Shown here: positions 23,222 through 35,699 of the stretch, piece after piece
Layout of the letters: each line of letters begins with the position of its first letter
Numbering within the stretch: position 1 is the stretch's first letter
Source: Bostrychus sinensis
Lineage: Eukaryota > Chordata > Actinopteri > Gobiiformes > Eleotridae
NCBI GenBank assembly: GCA_020698575.1
Contig: CM036240.1
Location: 29,270,711 to 29,334,710, forward strand
Reading direction: 5' to 3'
Length of the DNA: 64,000 nt
Position numbers and translations under genes: made by a program
Notes under the pieces: model-generated
Databases searched by the model: none
What the model was told of the DNA's origin: nothing
Seen by the model: only the letters and a program-made list of their open reading frames with translations

Positions 23222-23619
23222 TCCATATTTTTGATTAATGATTGCTTTTTGAATGTTACAACTTTGTTCTTCACGCGCATCCATCCTAACCCTATACTGC
23301 AAGAATGCATCTGATTGGATGTCATGTCACTCTTAATGGCCTATTGTAAAACTTACCAACATATGGACCCTGGTTGAAAATTCAAGCAATAGGAATCTCA
23401 AAGTTGTGCAAGACTTCTGCTGTGTTTGAGTGGAACTTCACTCAAAAATAAAAACACAGATTGTTGCCAAAGTGACAGCTAATTAGGGAGAGCATCAGAT
23501 CTGAGCTGAGTCTATAAATAAGTTTTAAAAAGACACCAATCTAAATGGTCACTGAAAAATGTTAAAAATTCAGGGATGCATGGGTATGCCCCTCTGCTAG
23601 GAGAATGACGTGTGGAATC

Positions 23620-23705
23620 CCTTCCCTTGTTACTGTGGGTTCTCTCTGGATTTTCTGGCATCCTCACACAGGCCAAAGACATCCATATATACTGTAGGTG
23701 AAATG
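23620..23705. repeat. Fish interspersed repeat fragment
   Basis: CTGTGGGTTCTCTCTGGATT, CTGGCATCCTCACACAGGCC and AAAGACATCCA follow the order of a common fish repeat reading GTGGGTTCTCTCCGGG...GGCTTCCTCCCACAGTCC. Confidence 0.65.
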
Positions 23706-24110
23706 TCAGTGTGTGTGTCACCAAAGCCCTTTACCTGATCATATCCTGACCTGCGCGTTCTCACATGTGAATGAAGTCAGAAGGATGTAGGATTTGGGTT
23801 CACACATGAGAAGAGTATGTCCAAATGCTGCAAGAGACAGTCAGGATGAGCTAATACGTCATTAGTTTAGGGATGTTCTACTCGTTACTCTGCATCGACA
23901 ATGATGTGTGCCGGCAGGATGACCGGCTCTGCCAGAGAGGGGACTGCTGGAATCCCTTCTCCTTTATCTTCACACTAAACACGGTAAACACGCATTTTTG
24001 TGCAGCTATGTTGTCCATTACCAATTGCTGTTACTATTAACGTGAGTTGCTTCGTGGCTTTTTATTACTCGACTATGAAAGCTTGTAAAACCCAAAAAGG
24101 CTGATTTTGT

Positions 24111-24345
24111 TTGGAGTTAGGCCGAATCAAGACCGGTTCATATTCAGACCATAAGCAAACTGTACCAGAGTCCACTTTGGAGTGGACCAAACACACGTCC
24201 TCAGATGGGTCTTGGTCCACTTGTTTGGTCCAGACCAGGGTTCATACGAGTGTATTCACACCTGCGCTCACAGTCCAGACTAATGTGGGAAACAAACTCT
24301 GGTCGACGTTAACTGGACCAAATAAGGAAGGTGTGAATACCTGCT
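24111..24345. mobile_element. Unclassified fish DNA-element remnant (GTCCGGACC type)
   Basis: Repeated words GGTCCACTTGTTTGGTCCAG, TATTCACACCTGCG, CAGTCCAGACTAA, GTTAACTGGACCAAAT and GGTGTGAATACC match an abundant fish repeat with GGTGTGAATAC ends. There is internal inverted structure between TGGACC and GGTCCA words. No family name is claimed. Confidence 0.45.
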
Positions 24346-24599
24346 GTTAGCAACACAAAGCTAACAGATAAATAAGTCAAGTACTGACAGCAGTGAAAGC
24401 AGTTTTAGCACTGAAATCACACATGTATTTAAACAAAGGTGCAACATAACCACAGAGAGAAAGTAAAACACAAGTTGTGGGTTGTGCGGTGCTCAGGTGT
24501 GAAAGACCGCTCTGGACATTTATTTGTTTTTTTATATGGAATCCCCATAAGCTGAAAGCAAATGCTATCAGCTAGTCTTCCTGAAGTCCATTTTAAAAA

Positions 24600-25245
24600 T
24601 AACATTTAATCACTTTACATAACATAATATATAATTATTTTTTTGGAAAACACACAATACAGTATGTCCACATACAAGTATCCATTTTCAACTACAATTT
24701 ATACATTTTAAACATTCATGATCTTCAAGTAATAATCATTTTCATTCCAAGACATGACTTCTCCAATTATTTTTGAATAAAAACTTATTCTTGTGCTGAT
24801 GAGTTTCAATAGGAATGTTATTCCATAGGAATGTGACTCTGTACATAACAGTTTTCTTCATAAAATTAGTTTTAAGTGTATTGTACTATTAAATGAACAT
24901 TAGCTGCTGTTCTGGTATTATAATTATGCAAAGAATTGCAATTTCACAAATTGATTTAATAGAAAAAGTGGCATTTTTAGAGTCAGTGTATAATATTGTA
25001 TATCAAGGTGCCCAATGTAATACATATCCTTTGGTTTAGGTTGAGCCAGAAAAGACTATGATACAATAGATCTCTGCTTGTTCTCACTGAACATCCTAGA
25101 ACTAGTCTTGCAGCTTTGTTTCGGACAACTTGAATTTTCAGGGTTTTTTTTTTGGGATGCAGAAGACCGCACTTCAGAGCAGTATGACAAGTGTCATAGA
25201 ATTAATGACCTTCTAAAGTGTCTTGTTGTAGATAATGACATGATA
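24600..25245 (-). pseudogene. Decayed LINE ORF2 C-terminus
   Basis: Read on the minus strand from about 25240 downward, several frames in succession give pieces typical of the region after the reverse transcriptase in fish L2/CR1-like elements: NKAARLVLGC, RTSRDLLYHS, LNLNQRICYIGHLDI, then KKTVMYRVTFLWNNIPIE near 24800-24870. Frame changes and stop codons break the sequence in several places. Neither the endonuclease nor the catalytic YADD part is present. It is an old, 5'-truncated insertion. Confidence 0.6.
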
Positions 25246-25299
25246 CTAGAGGCCCCCTAGTAGCATGTCCAGATGAGAAAAGTTGGATAGGATAGGTCC

Positions 25300-25420
25300 G
25301 TAAAGGGTTGAGTGTCACCCCTGCTGCTAAGTGGTCATTGGTCATTTAAGGCCCATAGTTGTAAGGATAGGTTCCAGCCACCTGCAACCCCTTACAGGAA
25401 AAGATGCATACACACACATC
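25300..25420. repeat. Fish interspersed repeat fragment
   Basis: GGATAGGTTCCAGCCACCTGC, split as GGATAGGTTCC and AGCCACCTGCAACCCC, matches the ...GATAGGCTCCAGCACCCC... portion of the common repeat seen at 2038. Diverged. Confidence 0.45.
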
Positions 25421-25429
25421 TTTGAATCC

Positions 25430-25920
25430 ACTGATCCTCCCATTTACTCAGACCACCGCATGCTTTTGTGCTGAGCAAACACGAGCGGTTTTCCCACCAC
25501 CGCCGGTAGCAAGACAATCCGTTAGCTCCCACCATTTTGTTTGTCCGCTAAGCTTGTACTAATACCAGGGAGCAGAGCTGGCAAATAGGCTGTGTATCCA
25601 CTGATGGGACCGGGGATAAGCTTTGGGAATGAGAGCTATCTGATTTCTCTGTTTAGCCCCGGTCGGATAAACACTGGGCAGACCTTGCAATGGAGGCTGA
25701 CTCATCTGGGAGCGGGGTCTTGTTAGTATTTTTTGGGGGTTTTAATTCGCCTTGTATTGAATTATCCTGGAGACAATTTAGAGGGGAAAAGGGCCTCGTC
25801 ATCCTTGTCAGCCATGCAAACCTCGGCTTCCTCTAAACAAACATTTGATTGTCGTTAGCTGCAAGGCTTGGTTTACAAGGTCCTGCGTTCTGCCCAGTTG
25901 TTGTGTTTACATGGCTTTCA
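25430..25920. promoter_or_regulatory. Candidate conserved noncoding block
   Basis: Nearly 500 bp of non-repetitive sequence with balanced composition, including TTTTAATTCGCC, CAGACAATCCGTTAGC-like, TGTGTATCCACTG and CTGACTCATC words. The three frames on each strand are interrupted. It stands out from the AT-rich DNA on either side. Confidence 0.3.
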
Positions 25921-26627
25921 AAAAGGGGGGCCGGAATGGGAATTGTGTCTCTCTGTTGTGTACTTAAGGGAGCGCTGACAACAAAAAGCTAACAAAAACA
26001 GTGCTATCCCCTGGTCACACAAGGAAATAGATAAATAGAGCGATGGAGGATGGATAAGGAGAGAAAAAAAAGAGGGAACATGACTTGGTTGGCTGGTGGA
26101 TACATAAACATTGGTGCAATGATTCAAATGGCCTGTTTAATATAATTTCACTCAAAGGCTAAAAAAAAGCTCAGAGAATGTTAGGAATAGGTGAAATTGT
26201 CCTTGACAGTCATTCATCAAGCGGGCAGAGGCTGGAGCGCTAGGGGCTTGCCTTTCCAACATGACCGCAGAAAGGAACGGTCCATTAAATGTGGAACTTA
26301 GAACAATACTACATTTGTTTTGTGAAGATTTGCACCCAGGATAGAAATATCTGCAACTGCAACACTGCTCAGTCTCATGGGACAGTCGTGGTAGAGTGTC
26401 ATTTGCTCTCTTGGACTCTTTGTTTCGCCCACAGAGGTGACACAAACAGGAAGGGAGGAAAGAGGTCAGAAATACAATGAGATAAAGCATTATTCAATAT
26501 CTGCAATATCTGTATAGAATGATATAACTGGACGCCAACACAACTGTCACTTTTCTGTAAAACCTTCTGTAACCTTCTTCTGTAAGTCCTTTGCAGGTGC
26601 TCAATTTTTATCCTCATTTACTTTTAC

Positions 26628-26720
26628 AGGGCCATGTTTTTTTTCACCAGATGCCCTTCCTGACACAACTTTCTCCAATTATCTGGGCTTGAGACCTAAC
26701 CTACTTCATCAAAGTTGAAC
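26628..26720. repeat. Fish repeat fragment (AGATGCCCTTCCTGACAC type)
   Basis: CCAGATGCCCTTCCTGACAC, CTCCAATTATCTGGGCTTG and AGACCTA match the repeat also present at 7290, 32516 and 37108. Confidence 0.65.
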
Positions 26721-28334
26721 TAACCATTTCACAAAACAGGGCGCCCTATATCATCATTATCAGATTTTTTATTGTTTAATTGTGTGGTTGGAAAATGTAT
26801 TTACTTTTTAAATTTATTAACAATAGAATATTTCAGGCATTGACAGATATAATGTATTTTGCATGTCGTGAGGAATACTAACTCATTTTGGATTTGTTGG
26901 CAGCAACATGTCTCTTAAAAATTTGGACTGGATAACAAAAGGCTGGAAATTCAATTTAAATTCTACAAACAAAAACAGAACAGCATGACATCTGTGTAGG
27001 GTCTTAGTCATTCAGGAGTCAGTATAAAAGCTTATACAAGAAAGTCAAATGGATAAGGTTTGTTGTTAAAATACTTTATCCGAAAGACATTCTGTACTGC
27101 ATGTGCTAATACCAAGGCATTGGGAGAAAACTGTGCCCAAAATTATGCCTAAGTAAAAGTAAAATGATTAAGTCCTTCAGATAAAGTGACAAAATGTCTT
27201 CTAACCTTGTCTGGATGACACTAATATTTAACCATTTTTAGAACAGCATTTGCAACTTTTTATGTTAAATGTTATTAAAAGTAGTAAAAAGATTAAGTGT
27301 AAAAGGAGCGTTTTAAAAAGAGAATTCTGTATTATTAGTGTTGGATGGATCTGATGCTCAGGTCTTCAAGCTTTTACTGTATTAAAACAAGCACGGTTCT
27401 TTACTGGATATCACTGTCTGTGAACACACATATTGTACAACTGTGAGATAAGCTGTATTATGTAAAGAAGTCATTTGTAAACAAGATGGCCAAGTCACCC
27501 TTCGAAGACAGATTTCAATCGGTCTTCATCTGGTTAAATCGAAAAACACCTCAGACTCCTCTTAGGCCAAAGCTCATTTAAAATCAAAATTTAAAAATAC
27601 AAACCCTCTGACTGCTCTTCATGTCACTGTACACAATAAATAGAGAAAGTCATGTACAGTATATAGTGGGAATCTATAAACCAACCAAATTATTCTGCCA
27701 TTGGAGTCATTCTGAACCAAGATTCTTAAACGCAGTCTAAGTGATGTCTTGCTCCATTATTTCATATGTTTTGTGGAAAATGCATTTCTGGTGTATTTTA
27801 GTAACAGCTTTTCTTTTTTTAATCTCCAATCTTAGCCCTCACACCCTCAGCGAGTTTTTGCACATGCACTTCTTGTCGACACTGCTTTGACAGTCGAAGT
27901 GTTTCTCCAGTTGGTTTTTCTCACCTATACCCACTCCTTTATTATTTATCCACCTCTCACCGTTTCCCCATTTACAAATTTCATGAGCTCACTTCTATTT
28001 TCTTCCAATTTTCTTCCAATGTATCCAAACATATCTGGGTCCTGAACTTTTCTGCTTTTTTGCTGAGTATAGATTCACAATTTGTTCCAATATTTCACTA
28101 TAAATCTGTTACTTTCTTGGTGTAGCTTATATATTAAACTTTAACACACTGGAAGAGGTTCAAAGCATATGCAACACAGCAAAGACAGTATAAAAATACA
28201 TTACTTGTAATTGCCTTTTTTATGACATTTAATTCAAGTGCTAGTAACAAAAAATCTTGTTAGAAATCTTGTAATTGACTCTATATTACCTAATTAGTAT
28301 CAACATAGTAATGTGCATATATAGTTTTATTATT
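26721..28334. other. Long AT-rich noncoding stretch
   Basis: No gene, no tandem repeat and no clear transposon ends. A weak match (GGGTCTTAGTCATTCAGGAG) to a fish retroelement tail lies near 27000. Confidence 0.5.
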
Positions 28335-29805
28335 ATTTTTTATTAATCCTTTATTTATACAGGTTGGTCTCTTGAGACGCAAGGTCTCATTTACAAGAGA
28401 GACCTGTGTCACAACACATTACAACATTACAACACTGGCATAGATAAAAACAACAATGTAACAATTTACAGTACAAATGTACATCAGATTAACTGTACAA
28501 ATGATCATTATTAACAAATAGGTAAAAATGAGCACACGTTTTACTAAAAACAGGAGCAATTGCCTATAGATCTGTTTTTCAATCCTTCTAACAAACGTTT
28601 GAATTCCCCCAGTGTGACCAGACTGGACAGCTTCAGATCCTGCTGAAGCATGTTCCAGGTGGAGGGGCCAGAGTAGGAGAATGCCTTTTTACCAAGCTCA
28701 GTACACACTGATAAAGCACTGAAAGTGAACAGATCCAGGGAGCGGAGGCTGTGATGTTGCTGTTTGCGTGTGATATAACATGACAAGTATGATGGTACCA
28801 GACAGAGAATGGATTTGTAAATGAATGTGTACCAGTGTAGGAGTCTGCGCATGTGTAATGAGGGCCAGTTAACCAAAGGGTACAGGGTGCAGTGGTGAGT
28901 AAGGACTCTGCTGCCTGTGATGAATCTGAGAGCTCCATGATAGACAGCAACACGCGTAAAGAGCTGGCAGAGGCATTCATATAAATAATATCACCATAGT
29001 CTAGAACACTCATGAAGGTGGCAGAAACCAGCTGTTTTCTGGCATTGTATGAAAAACAGGACTTGTTTCGAAAAAAGAACCCCAGTTTTAAGCTTCTATT
29101 TAGCAGGTTTTTAGCAGGTTTTCAATGTGGGCCTTAAAAGTAAAATTTTCATCAATGGTTATCGCAAGGTATTTATAAGATGTTACAAATTCAATTGGCA
29201 ATCCTTGTTTGGTGGCGATTGCTGGGAGTGCTGAGGGCACCTTTTTCCTGTTGGAAAATAACATGCCCTTTGTTTTGCCTGCATTCAGCAGCAACCTGAA
29301 TTGTAAAAGTTGAGACTGAAAGCTGTCAAAAGAAGACTGCAGGTGCTTAAAAACAAGGCTGCACAAAACTGTTTTTGCGTGACAATAGATTACTGAATCA
29401 TCAGCATAAAAGTGAACAGTTGCATCAGAAATACCATAGTTATTTATATAAATAGTAAACAGAGTAGGTCCTAAAATAGACCCTTGTGGGACTCCCTTAG
29501 AGATGTCCAAATAACTTGATTTCTGACCACCACACTGTACACATTGCCTCCGACCAGTTATATAATTTAAAAACTAACCCATGGCCTGGTCAGTAAACCC
29601 TATGTCCAAAAGCCTTTGACACAAAATCCCATGATCAACTGTGTCAAAAGCTTTGGACAGATCTATAAAGAGGGTAGCACAGTAATCTTTTGCATCAAGA
29701 GCTCCAACAACATCATTTAGGACCTTCAAGAAGGCAGCAGCAGTACTGTGTTGTTTTCTAAAACCAGACTGATGAGGTAATAAAATATTATTGGAATGCA
29801 AGTGT
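28335..29805 (-). pseudogene. 5'-truncated LINE with reverse transcriptase (L2/CR1-like)
   Basis: On the minus strand the ORF starts inside the reverse transcriptase. Motifs in order are LPHQSGFRKQHST (about 29780), TLFIDLSKAFDTVDHGIL (about 29660), GVPQGSILGPTLFTIYINN (about 29490), HFYADDSVIY with the catalytic YADD (about 29410), LNAGKTKGMLF (about 29280), then the C-terminal WPSLHMRRLLHWYTFIYKSI and LGKKAFSYSGPSTWNMLQ and LVTLGEFKRLL (28870-28600). An in-frame TAG at 29574-29576 interrupts an otherwise continuous frame (29801 to 29100). An 11-bp tandem duplication near 29101-29122 (AGCAGGTTTTT twice) shifts the frame before the C-terminus. Endonuclease and N-terminal parts are missing, as expected for truncated target-primed insertions. 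The 3' tail is at 28335-28500. Not functional. Confidence 0.92.
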
Positions 29806-29809
29806 TAGA

Positions 29810-31245
29810 TAGAAATGTGCGTATATTGTAATGTGCAGCGAGGGGGTGTAAATGATGCAGTTAACCAAGAGTGCTATGATAAATGTAAAATATTTAAAAT
29901 ATGTATTAAATTTATACAGGAATGATTGATATGGACAAAAATATATCTTAATGAAATCATTCTCACTCAATATCTTGATATACAATATCTCATTATTTTT
30001 TGGCAACTGCTAATGAGTAGTGTACTGACTGAATTTTTCAAGACAGTCTTTAAATAAATCAAACAAATGTCATATCCTTAACAGACTGTGGCTTACACTC
30101 AATAAAGAAAGGATTTAATAAAGAAATTCTTCAAATCTTCCTCATATCTCTCTTCATATTATCTTGTTCATTTAAGGTCAACTATGGCCAACTGGTGTTT
30201 TTATCTATGGCTCAATAACAGCACATCTCGCAGACAGCGCTGCTTAAGAGACAGCAGCACCTCACGTTAAATACAATAGCTCCTTAGCTAACTTTACCAA
30301 AGAAACTACAGCCCACACATCCCTGTCCTCTGCTGGACACAGTGTGGAGTTAGTATATAGTGGTTTCTATTTGTGTTTTGCTCAAAGGGTTAGAGTTAGC
30401 TGCTGTTTAAGTGTGTAATGAAGAAGCCTGTTGTGGTGATAAAGGAGGTGAACGAAACATGCAGAACGGCGCGGTGTCACATATTAACGTCTTTCTCCGA
30501 GGAGGCAAACAAGCCTCAGGCATCTTCTAGACAGATATTCACTATTGCCCTGGGTTCTTATGAATGGGGCATGCATACAGTATACTGTGTAGTATAAATG
30601 AAAATTTCAGGAAATGTCAGTAGTGGGCAAAGGACAATATGGTGTGGATCCTGAGCACTGTCCAGATATCAAATTTACTCACTAAAAACAAAATATATGT
30701 TTTTTGTAGATTCTCTCTCATTGTTCTGAGGCTCAATTAAAAAATCTTTTATTTCTGAGCTAGAAGATACACACATTCACATTCAAAGGACTAGGGACTG
30801 TATTTTGACCATTGCAAGATGGCAGAATGCTTCTGTTTTTGTTTTAATACCCAATTTGTATATTTTTGTATATTGATACACCTTTCTTTTTTCAAAGTCT
30901 CTCTTATAAAACTGTCTAAGACTTTTGCACGGTACTGCAAACTGTTCTCTGTACTGTACAAACTGTACTCTTAAGAAACGCTTTGAGAAATAGTTCCATT
31001 TAATCATCAATGAGACCCCCCTTTTCTACTTGACGTAAGGCAGTTGCCCAGATTGCAGTAACTGGTGGTGAACACATTGTGCAAGAAACACTGAGTGAGT
31101 CAAATTCTAAAGTTTTTAAGTTGGTTTGCAGTTGCCACCAGCATCGGGAGCCAAAAGGTGATAGCACACACAAACATACTACAATTGTGTGGTTTGTAAA
31201 AGTACTATCTTACAGGACAAACACAATAGTCGGATCATCTTCCTC
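29810..31245. other. Noncoding stretch
   Basis: AT-rich with only chance frames. 30170-30560 is more balanced in composition but shows no recognised repeat or exon. Confidence 0.5.
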
Positions 31246-31249
31246 CTGT

Positions 31250-31870
31250 AACCACCATCTAACCACTGCACTTTACTCAGTACAAAGCACGCTGGGTCTG
31301 CCCTGCTCCGGAAAACCTCAGAAAACCTTCCATTATTCCCTGACGTATAGAGCACTGGGAGCTGCTCATCCTCGGCATCTGCGTTTCTTCGACCTTTGCA
31401 TCTTTGGGAGACAAACCGAAGCCAGGATATCAGATTTATAGGCGAGTCGCTCCGGAGGCGGAATACTCACAATCAGCCCACACAGCATGGGACGCAGGAT
31501 AGTATTTTGTCCTGCCTTGCACCAAAATAAACAGAAACCACTGATTGCAGCTCGATGAGAGTTGGTCCACTATTATGTAAAAACCTCAAAGCTGGGCGTC
31601 CTGATTGTGGTACAGTGATCCCTGCATCCACGATGGCACCATAACAAAGGCCGGCTGGCTGGATCCTGGATCAGATTACTGACAGTGAAGAGCAATTAGG
31701 ATCCAGAATAAAAGAGTTGTTTAAATTGAGTTTGAACAGGGCTGTGTCGTCAGAATAATTGATTCTGATGAGCTGTTTTTGATTAGTCTTTATGTGTTGA
31801 TATATCTTCGCTGAGAGGTAATGAAGCGATGCCAGAGGAATTTTTTTTGTTTAGCAAGACTGTGGAAGGA
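31250..31870. promoter_or_regulatory. Candidate conserved noncoding block
   Basis: Non-repetitive, balanced composition, with CTCATCCTCGGCATCTGCG, CAGTGATCCCTGCATCC, GAGCAATTAGGATCC and AATAATTGATTC words. A plus-strand open frame to 31441 has no recognisable domain. Texture is that of a regulatory block. Confidence 0.25.
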
Positions 31871-32408
31871 CCTTTTCTTACTTATAGACAACACAAATGG
31901 AAAATAAATGCTGGATTCTACACTGATTCCCATGGGCATTGCAGACGAAAGAAGAAAAGAAAGACCTCAAGTGGAAAGGGGGCATTTAGAGAGATGTTTA
32001 CATAGTTTACAAACCAACGGGTGTCAGTCAGGTTGATACACAGGCAATTTTCCTAAGAGTGGACTTTACTTTAAATATTACAAAAGCTAAAATTGGCTAC
32101 AACATGTACATTTAAAGCACATTCGCTATATTAAGTTGTGATGGGTTGGTATTCTCTCACAGGTAAGTAAGTAGATAAATAGGTACTTATGTCATTGAAT
32201 ATGTACATCAGATTGTTTACTGTTCATGCTGCAGACCATTAGATATTGCAAACCAAGGCCTTGTTTCCATTGGAGCATAATGGTATAAGTCAGTATAGAT
32301 AAGTCTGTTTAAGGAGTATTAAAAAGCATACCTTTAAACCTACTAAATCCCTTCTTGAGCAAAGAACCAAATAAATAAATTCATAAACAATAAAAACAAA
32401 CACTGGCA

Positions 32409-32428
32409 GATTTATTTATTTATTTATT
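32409..32428. repeat. (TTTA)n short tandem repeat
   Basis: Five TTTA units. Confidence 0.8.
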
Positions 32429-32495
32429 CTTCAAATAAAGCATCTGATTGTTGAGATTAGTCAGAATTCAGGAAGAAACAATGCTTTATGTATGG

Positions 32496-32519
32496 TTTTT
32501 TTTTTTTTTTTTTTTTTTA
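32496..32519. repeat. Poly-T tract
   Basis: About 23 consecutive T residues, joined to the interspersed repeat that follows. Confidence 0.93.
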
Positions 32520-32665
32520 TCTTTCAGCTGCTCTTTTTTCCTACCAGTCGCACAGTGATTTGGCAGGTTTTTATGCCAGATGCACTTCACAATTACAGAC
32601 ACAACAACAATATGCGCTTCGAGCAAGGTTCAAGCCACTGACCCTCTGGTTGGTGGGCATACACT
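32516..32665. repeat. Fish repeat fragment (GATTTGGCAGG..AGATGCACTT type)
   Basis: GCACAGTGATTTGGCAGG, TTTATGCCAGATGCACTTC, GACACAACAACAATATGC and AAGGTTCAAGCCACTGACCC match the copy at 7290, in the same orientation. Confidence 0.65.
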
Positions 32666-32756
32666 TTTTTTTTTTTTTAATAAGATGTTGAATTTATTTA
32701 TTAGCTGTTTCCAGTTTTAGATACAGTATCCTTGCTTCCTCTGTCTACATTGCATT

Positions 32757-33154
32757 TAACTGGGCTATATTATGCTAAATTGACTTTTCTGAGCTTTCTA
32801 TCATGTGATAATGTTGTTTCCCTTGTTAAAAACATACCTGGAGTTGGAGTTGAACAGGGCAGGACTGTGAGAGGGGAGGGGCGTGGTCAGGTGGAAAAGG
32901 CAGACACTGGTGAAACGAGCTGTTTTGGACTCTGACAAATTCTGTGTAAGAGATTACAGGTTTACTCAAACATGCATGAATGAAACAAAACACAACTCCA
33001 GGTTTTTGATCACATTATATCATGGTTGAAAGCTCAGAAAAGTTGATTATGTATAATATAGCACCATTTAAAGGCTGTAAAATGTGAAGTGCTGTTCTAG
33101 AGGTGATCAAGATTGGTTTAAAAATATGGCTAAAAGCATAATATAGCCCCTTTA
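32757..33154. mobile_element. Palindromic MITE (GGGCTATATTATGCTAAATT ends)
   Basis: The left arm from 32762 (GGGCTATATTATGCTAAATT, GACTTTTCTGAGCTTTC, AAAAACATACCTGGAGT) is answered in inverted orientation at 32998-33065 (ACTCCAGGTTTTTGATC, GAAAGCTCAGAAAAGTTGAT, TATAATATAGCACC). A second copy of the terminal sequence follows at 33137-33154 (GCATAATATAGCCCCTTTAA), so the element is compound or extends to 33154. The same arms appear at 21095, 50100 and 51880. No coding capacity. Confidence 0.8.
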
Positions 33155-33630
33155 AACTCCTGTGAGCACACAGACTAAAGACAACACGATAACATATTAA
33201 CATATAACATATTATTAAACATATTAACATAACTGGCCTATTGTTATACAGTATAATATATAAGTTGCCACATCAAAAAATACCTTTACCCCTGTAAAGA
33301 AAATGAATTCTACCCTTAATCTCTCTATTGTGATTGCATGGTCAACACTTTTTTACTATTAATACTTTCTTTTTTAGGCTATCTTTCGATAATAAAGCCC
33401 AGACAGGCTTAGAGCTAGGTGTTTTTAGTACAATAATGAAGTGGTTAATCATAAAGCACTTTAAACCATTCATGACAAATAGTGTACAGATTGTGTGTTA
33501 AATAGAATGTCACCAGCAGCATAAAAAAAAGTACATCATATGGCATCATAATATCCTTATGACTGTCTTGTAGTAGTCAAGTAAATTAAACATGTCTGTG
33601 AAGACTCTCACTGATCCAGGCTAATTGAAT

Positions 33631-33803
33631 CACAACAAAAGTTTAAACAGAAGTCATCTGGACTTTTTTTTCAAAGTAGAAGACATTTCACCTCTTATCC
33701 AATTGTGAAAGCTTTTTGGATAATAGGTGAAATGTCTTTGAACGTCATTGAACTTTGATAAATCAAGTCCAGATGACTTCTTTTTAACCTTTTGTTGTGG
33801 TAA
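33631..33803. repeat. Nested hairpin repeat (GACATTTCACCTCTTATCC)
   Basis: The outer arms CACAACAAAAGTTTAAACAG plus AAGTCATCTGGACTT (33631-33665) and AAGTCCAGATGACTT plus the TTAACCTTTTGTTGTGG end (33765-33800) are inverted copies. The inner arms AAGACATTTCACCTCTTATC (33680-33700) and GGATAATAGGTGAAATGTCTT (33717-33738) pair around AATTGTGAAAGCTTTT. This hairpin is a familiar fish repeat. Confidence 0.75.
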
Positions 33804-33809
33804 ATAAAA

Positions 33810-35334
33810 CATGTTCCCACTTTTCTCTCCTTGTGATCAAAACAGTGGAGTAAGCAATAGCTGGCAACCTACATATAGACCCACATACAGTAAGTTACTG
33901 AGTTTAAACCGATCGCTCAGACGCTGCACCTGATTCAGCACCTGCCTAAATATATATGCATCACATCTGAACACATGGCGCCGTATAGGAACATATGGTA
34001 CGTGCCGAGATCCTCCAAAAACCATCAGGAGGTCATCTTTATTTTATCCTGTTTTCCATCTTCGCTAGTTCCCTATTTGTTCCTCTCCTCCCAAGAACAT
34101 GTTCTCATTATTCACATTGCCACAGGGAGGTGCGCGGATGTGTCTCTGCTGTAAAAAAAAATCTAAAAACAGTCCCGGGCAGACTGCCAAAAGGATGCAC
34201 GAAACACAATGACTTCAGCAAAATGTTTTAGAACGGGCTTTTGCGACAAGAATGGGCCTTGTTGGATGAGGAATGGGGGATCGCGTTGAGAGGTACTGAG
34301 AGGAGATGATGACCAAAGGGTAAAGTTGAAATCCTAAGGGAAAGTAAGTAAAATAGCTGAGGTAGTGGAAGAAAATAGGTAAGGCTGTCCTCTACCTGAT
34401 TTAAAGATCATGAAAGTGGATGAGGCAGTGACCCTGAATAGTTGTTATGTAGCTGCTCAGCACACAACCGAAGGCCAAAGCAAAGGGCACAGAGGAGAAA
34501 GTTGGAGAGATGTTGGTGATGGGAAAGATCAAGATAGGACACAGAGGAAGTTTTTGCACTGCTAATTAAAAATACCTGTGTTCTAGCAATTAGGACAGTT
34601 TAAAATTACATTGGCTATGTTATTAAGCAATTTTCTTCTGCCTCTACACTCAAATCTTCTCCTGTGATTCTTCTATTGTGTGCTGTAGCCTACATCCAGT
34701 CATTAAAAAACAGAAGTAAGCTGTGCTATAGGCCTAGATTTTCAGGTGGGCTATTAGCTGCTGGTGAGCACCTGTGACCTCAAGCCTGAGTGTGCCTGAC
34801 CTCCGACCTTGGTGATAATTGGCCAAAGTTGAGGGAACAAGTGTTTGGACAAGGTTGCAGGGTCGTGCTGAATTTACAGGGTTTGCTTGATTTTGCGTTA
34901 ATAGTTGCAATCGCAACATTGCGAATTCCTGAAGAGAATTGATTAATCTAAATTACCCACATTTAAAAAGTGGAAAAGATGGTCTGTTTATGTGTTGGCA
35001 TTTTGAAGAACTGCCAATCAATCATGGTTTACCCTGCCACAGTCTTTTAACGCTACCCTAAGATAGTTTGATTGAGTATCTTTCATAAATGAGCTATACT
35101 CTAGATCTCCGGAAGTTGAATCAACAAAGGCCAATGAAATTCTCACCCAGAGGATAACCTGCTACTACTAACCTAGTACAGTCTTTAGACTGCTGTCATG
35201 TATGCGAGGGTTGGTAATTCTAAGCAGAGCAGAGAGAGCACAGAAGACTTATGTGGAACCTACATATTAGAATAAATTAACATTTTAGCAGATGTACCTA
35301 CTGAGTTAAATCAACAAGATTATCTCTTAGCGGC
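33810..35334. other. Noncoding stretch
   Basis: No coding signal. A purine-rich part runs over 34260-34560. No repeat could be identified. Confidence 0.45.
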
Positions 35335-35372
35335 AAAGTGGCATAGTGGTTAGCACTGTGGGCTCACATTAA
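35335..35372 (+). repeat. Head of the common GTGGTTAGCACTGT fish repeat
   Basis: CGGCAAAGTGGCATAGTGG followed by TTAGCACTGTGGGCTCACA is the conserved start of the repeat whose other parts appear at 2038, 17480, 23620 and 52895. It is truncated after about 38 bp. Confidence 0.65.
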
Positions 35373-35699
35373 AGTGCAAAGAGCAATGCAAAGAAGCAAT
35401 CCAGGACCGCATGGGACAGAAAAGTGTATTACAATCTTTAGTTTAAGTTGTTGTATTAATTAATTAATACAATTTCTTTATGCATTATTGATTTCTTAAG
35501 ATTTGTTTTAAAACTGTTAACTTATTAACATTATTTCTGGAGGCAGCATATTCCAGTAGGAGATGGCTCTGTATTAACGCAGTTTTTTAAGTGCATTAGT
35601 TCTTGGCCAAGACAGAGTAAAAGTAACATTTGAGACTTGCCTGGTGTTAAAACCATGTCTATTACAGGTGAGTATAGCTGTGAGAACCATATGAAATCG

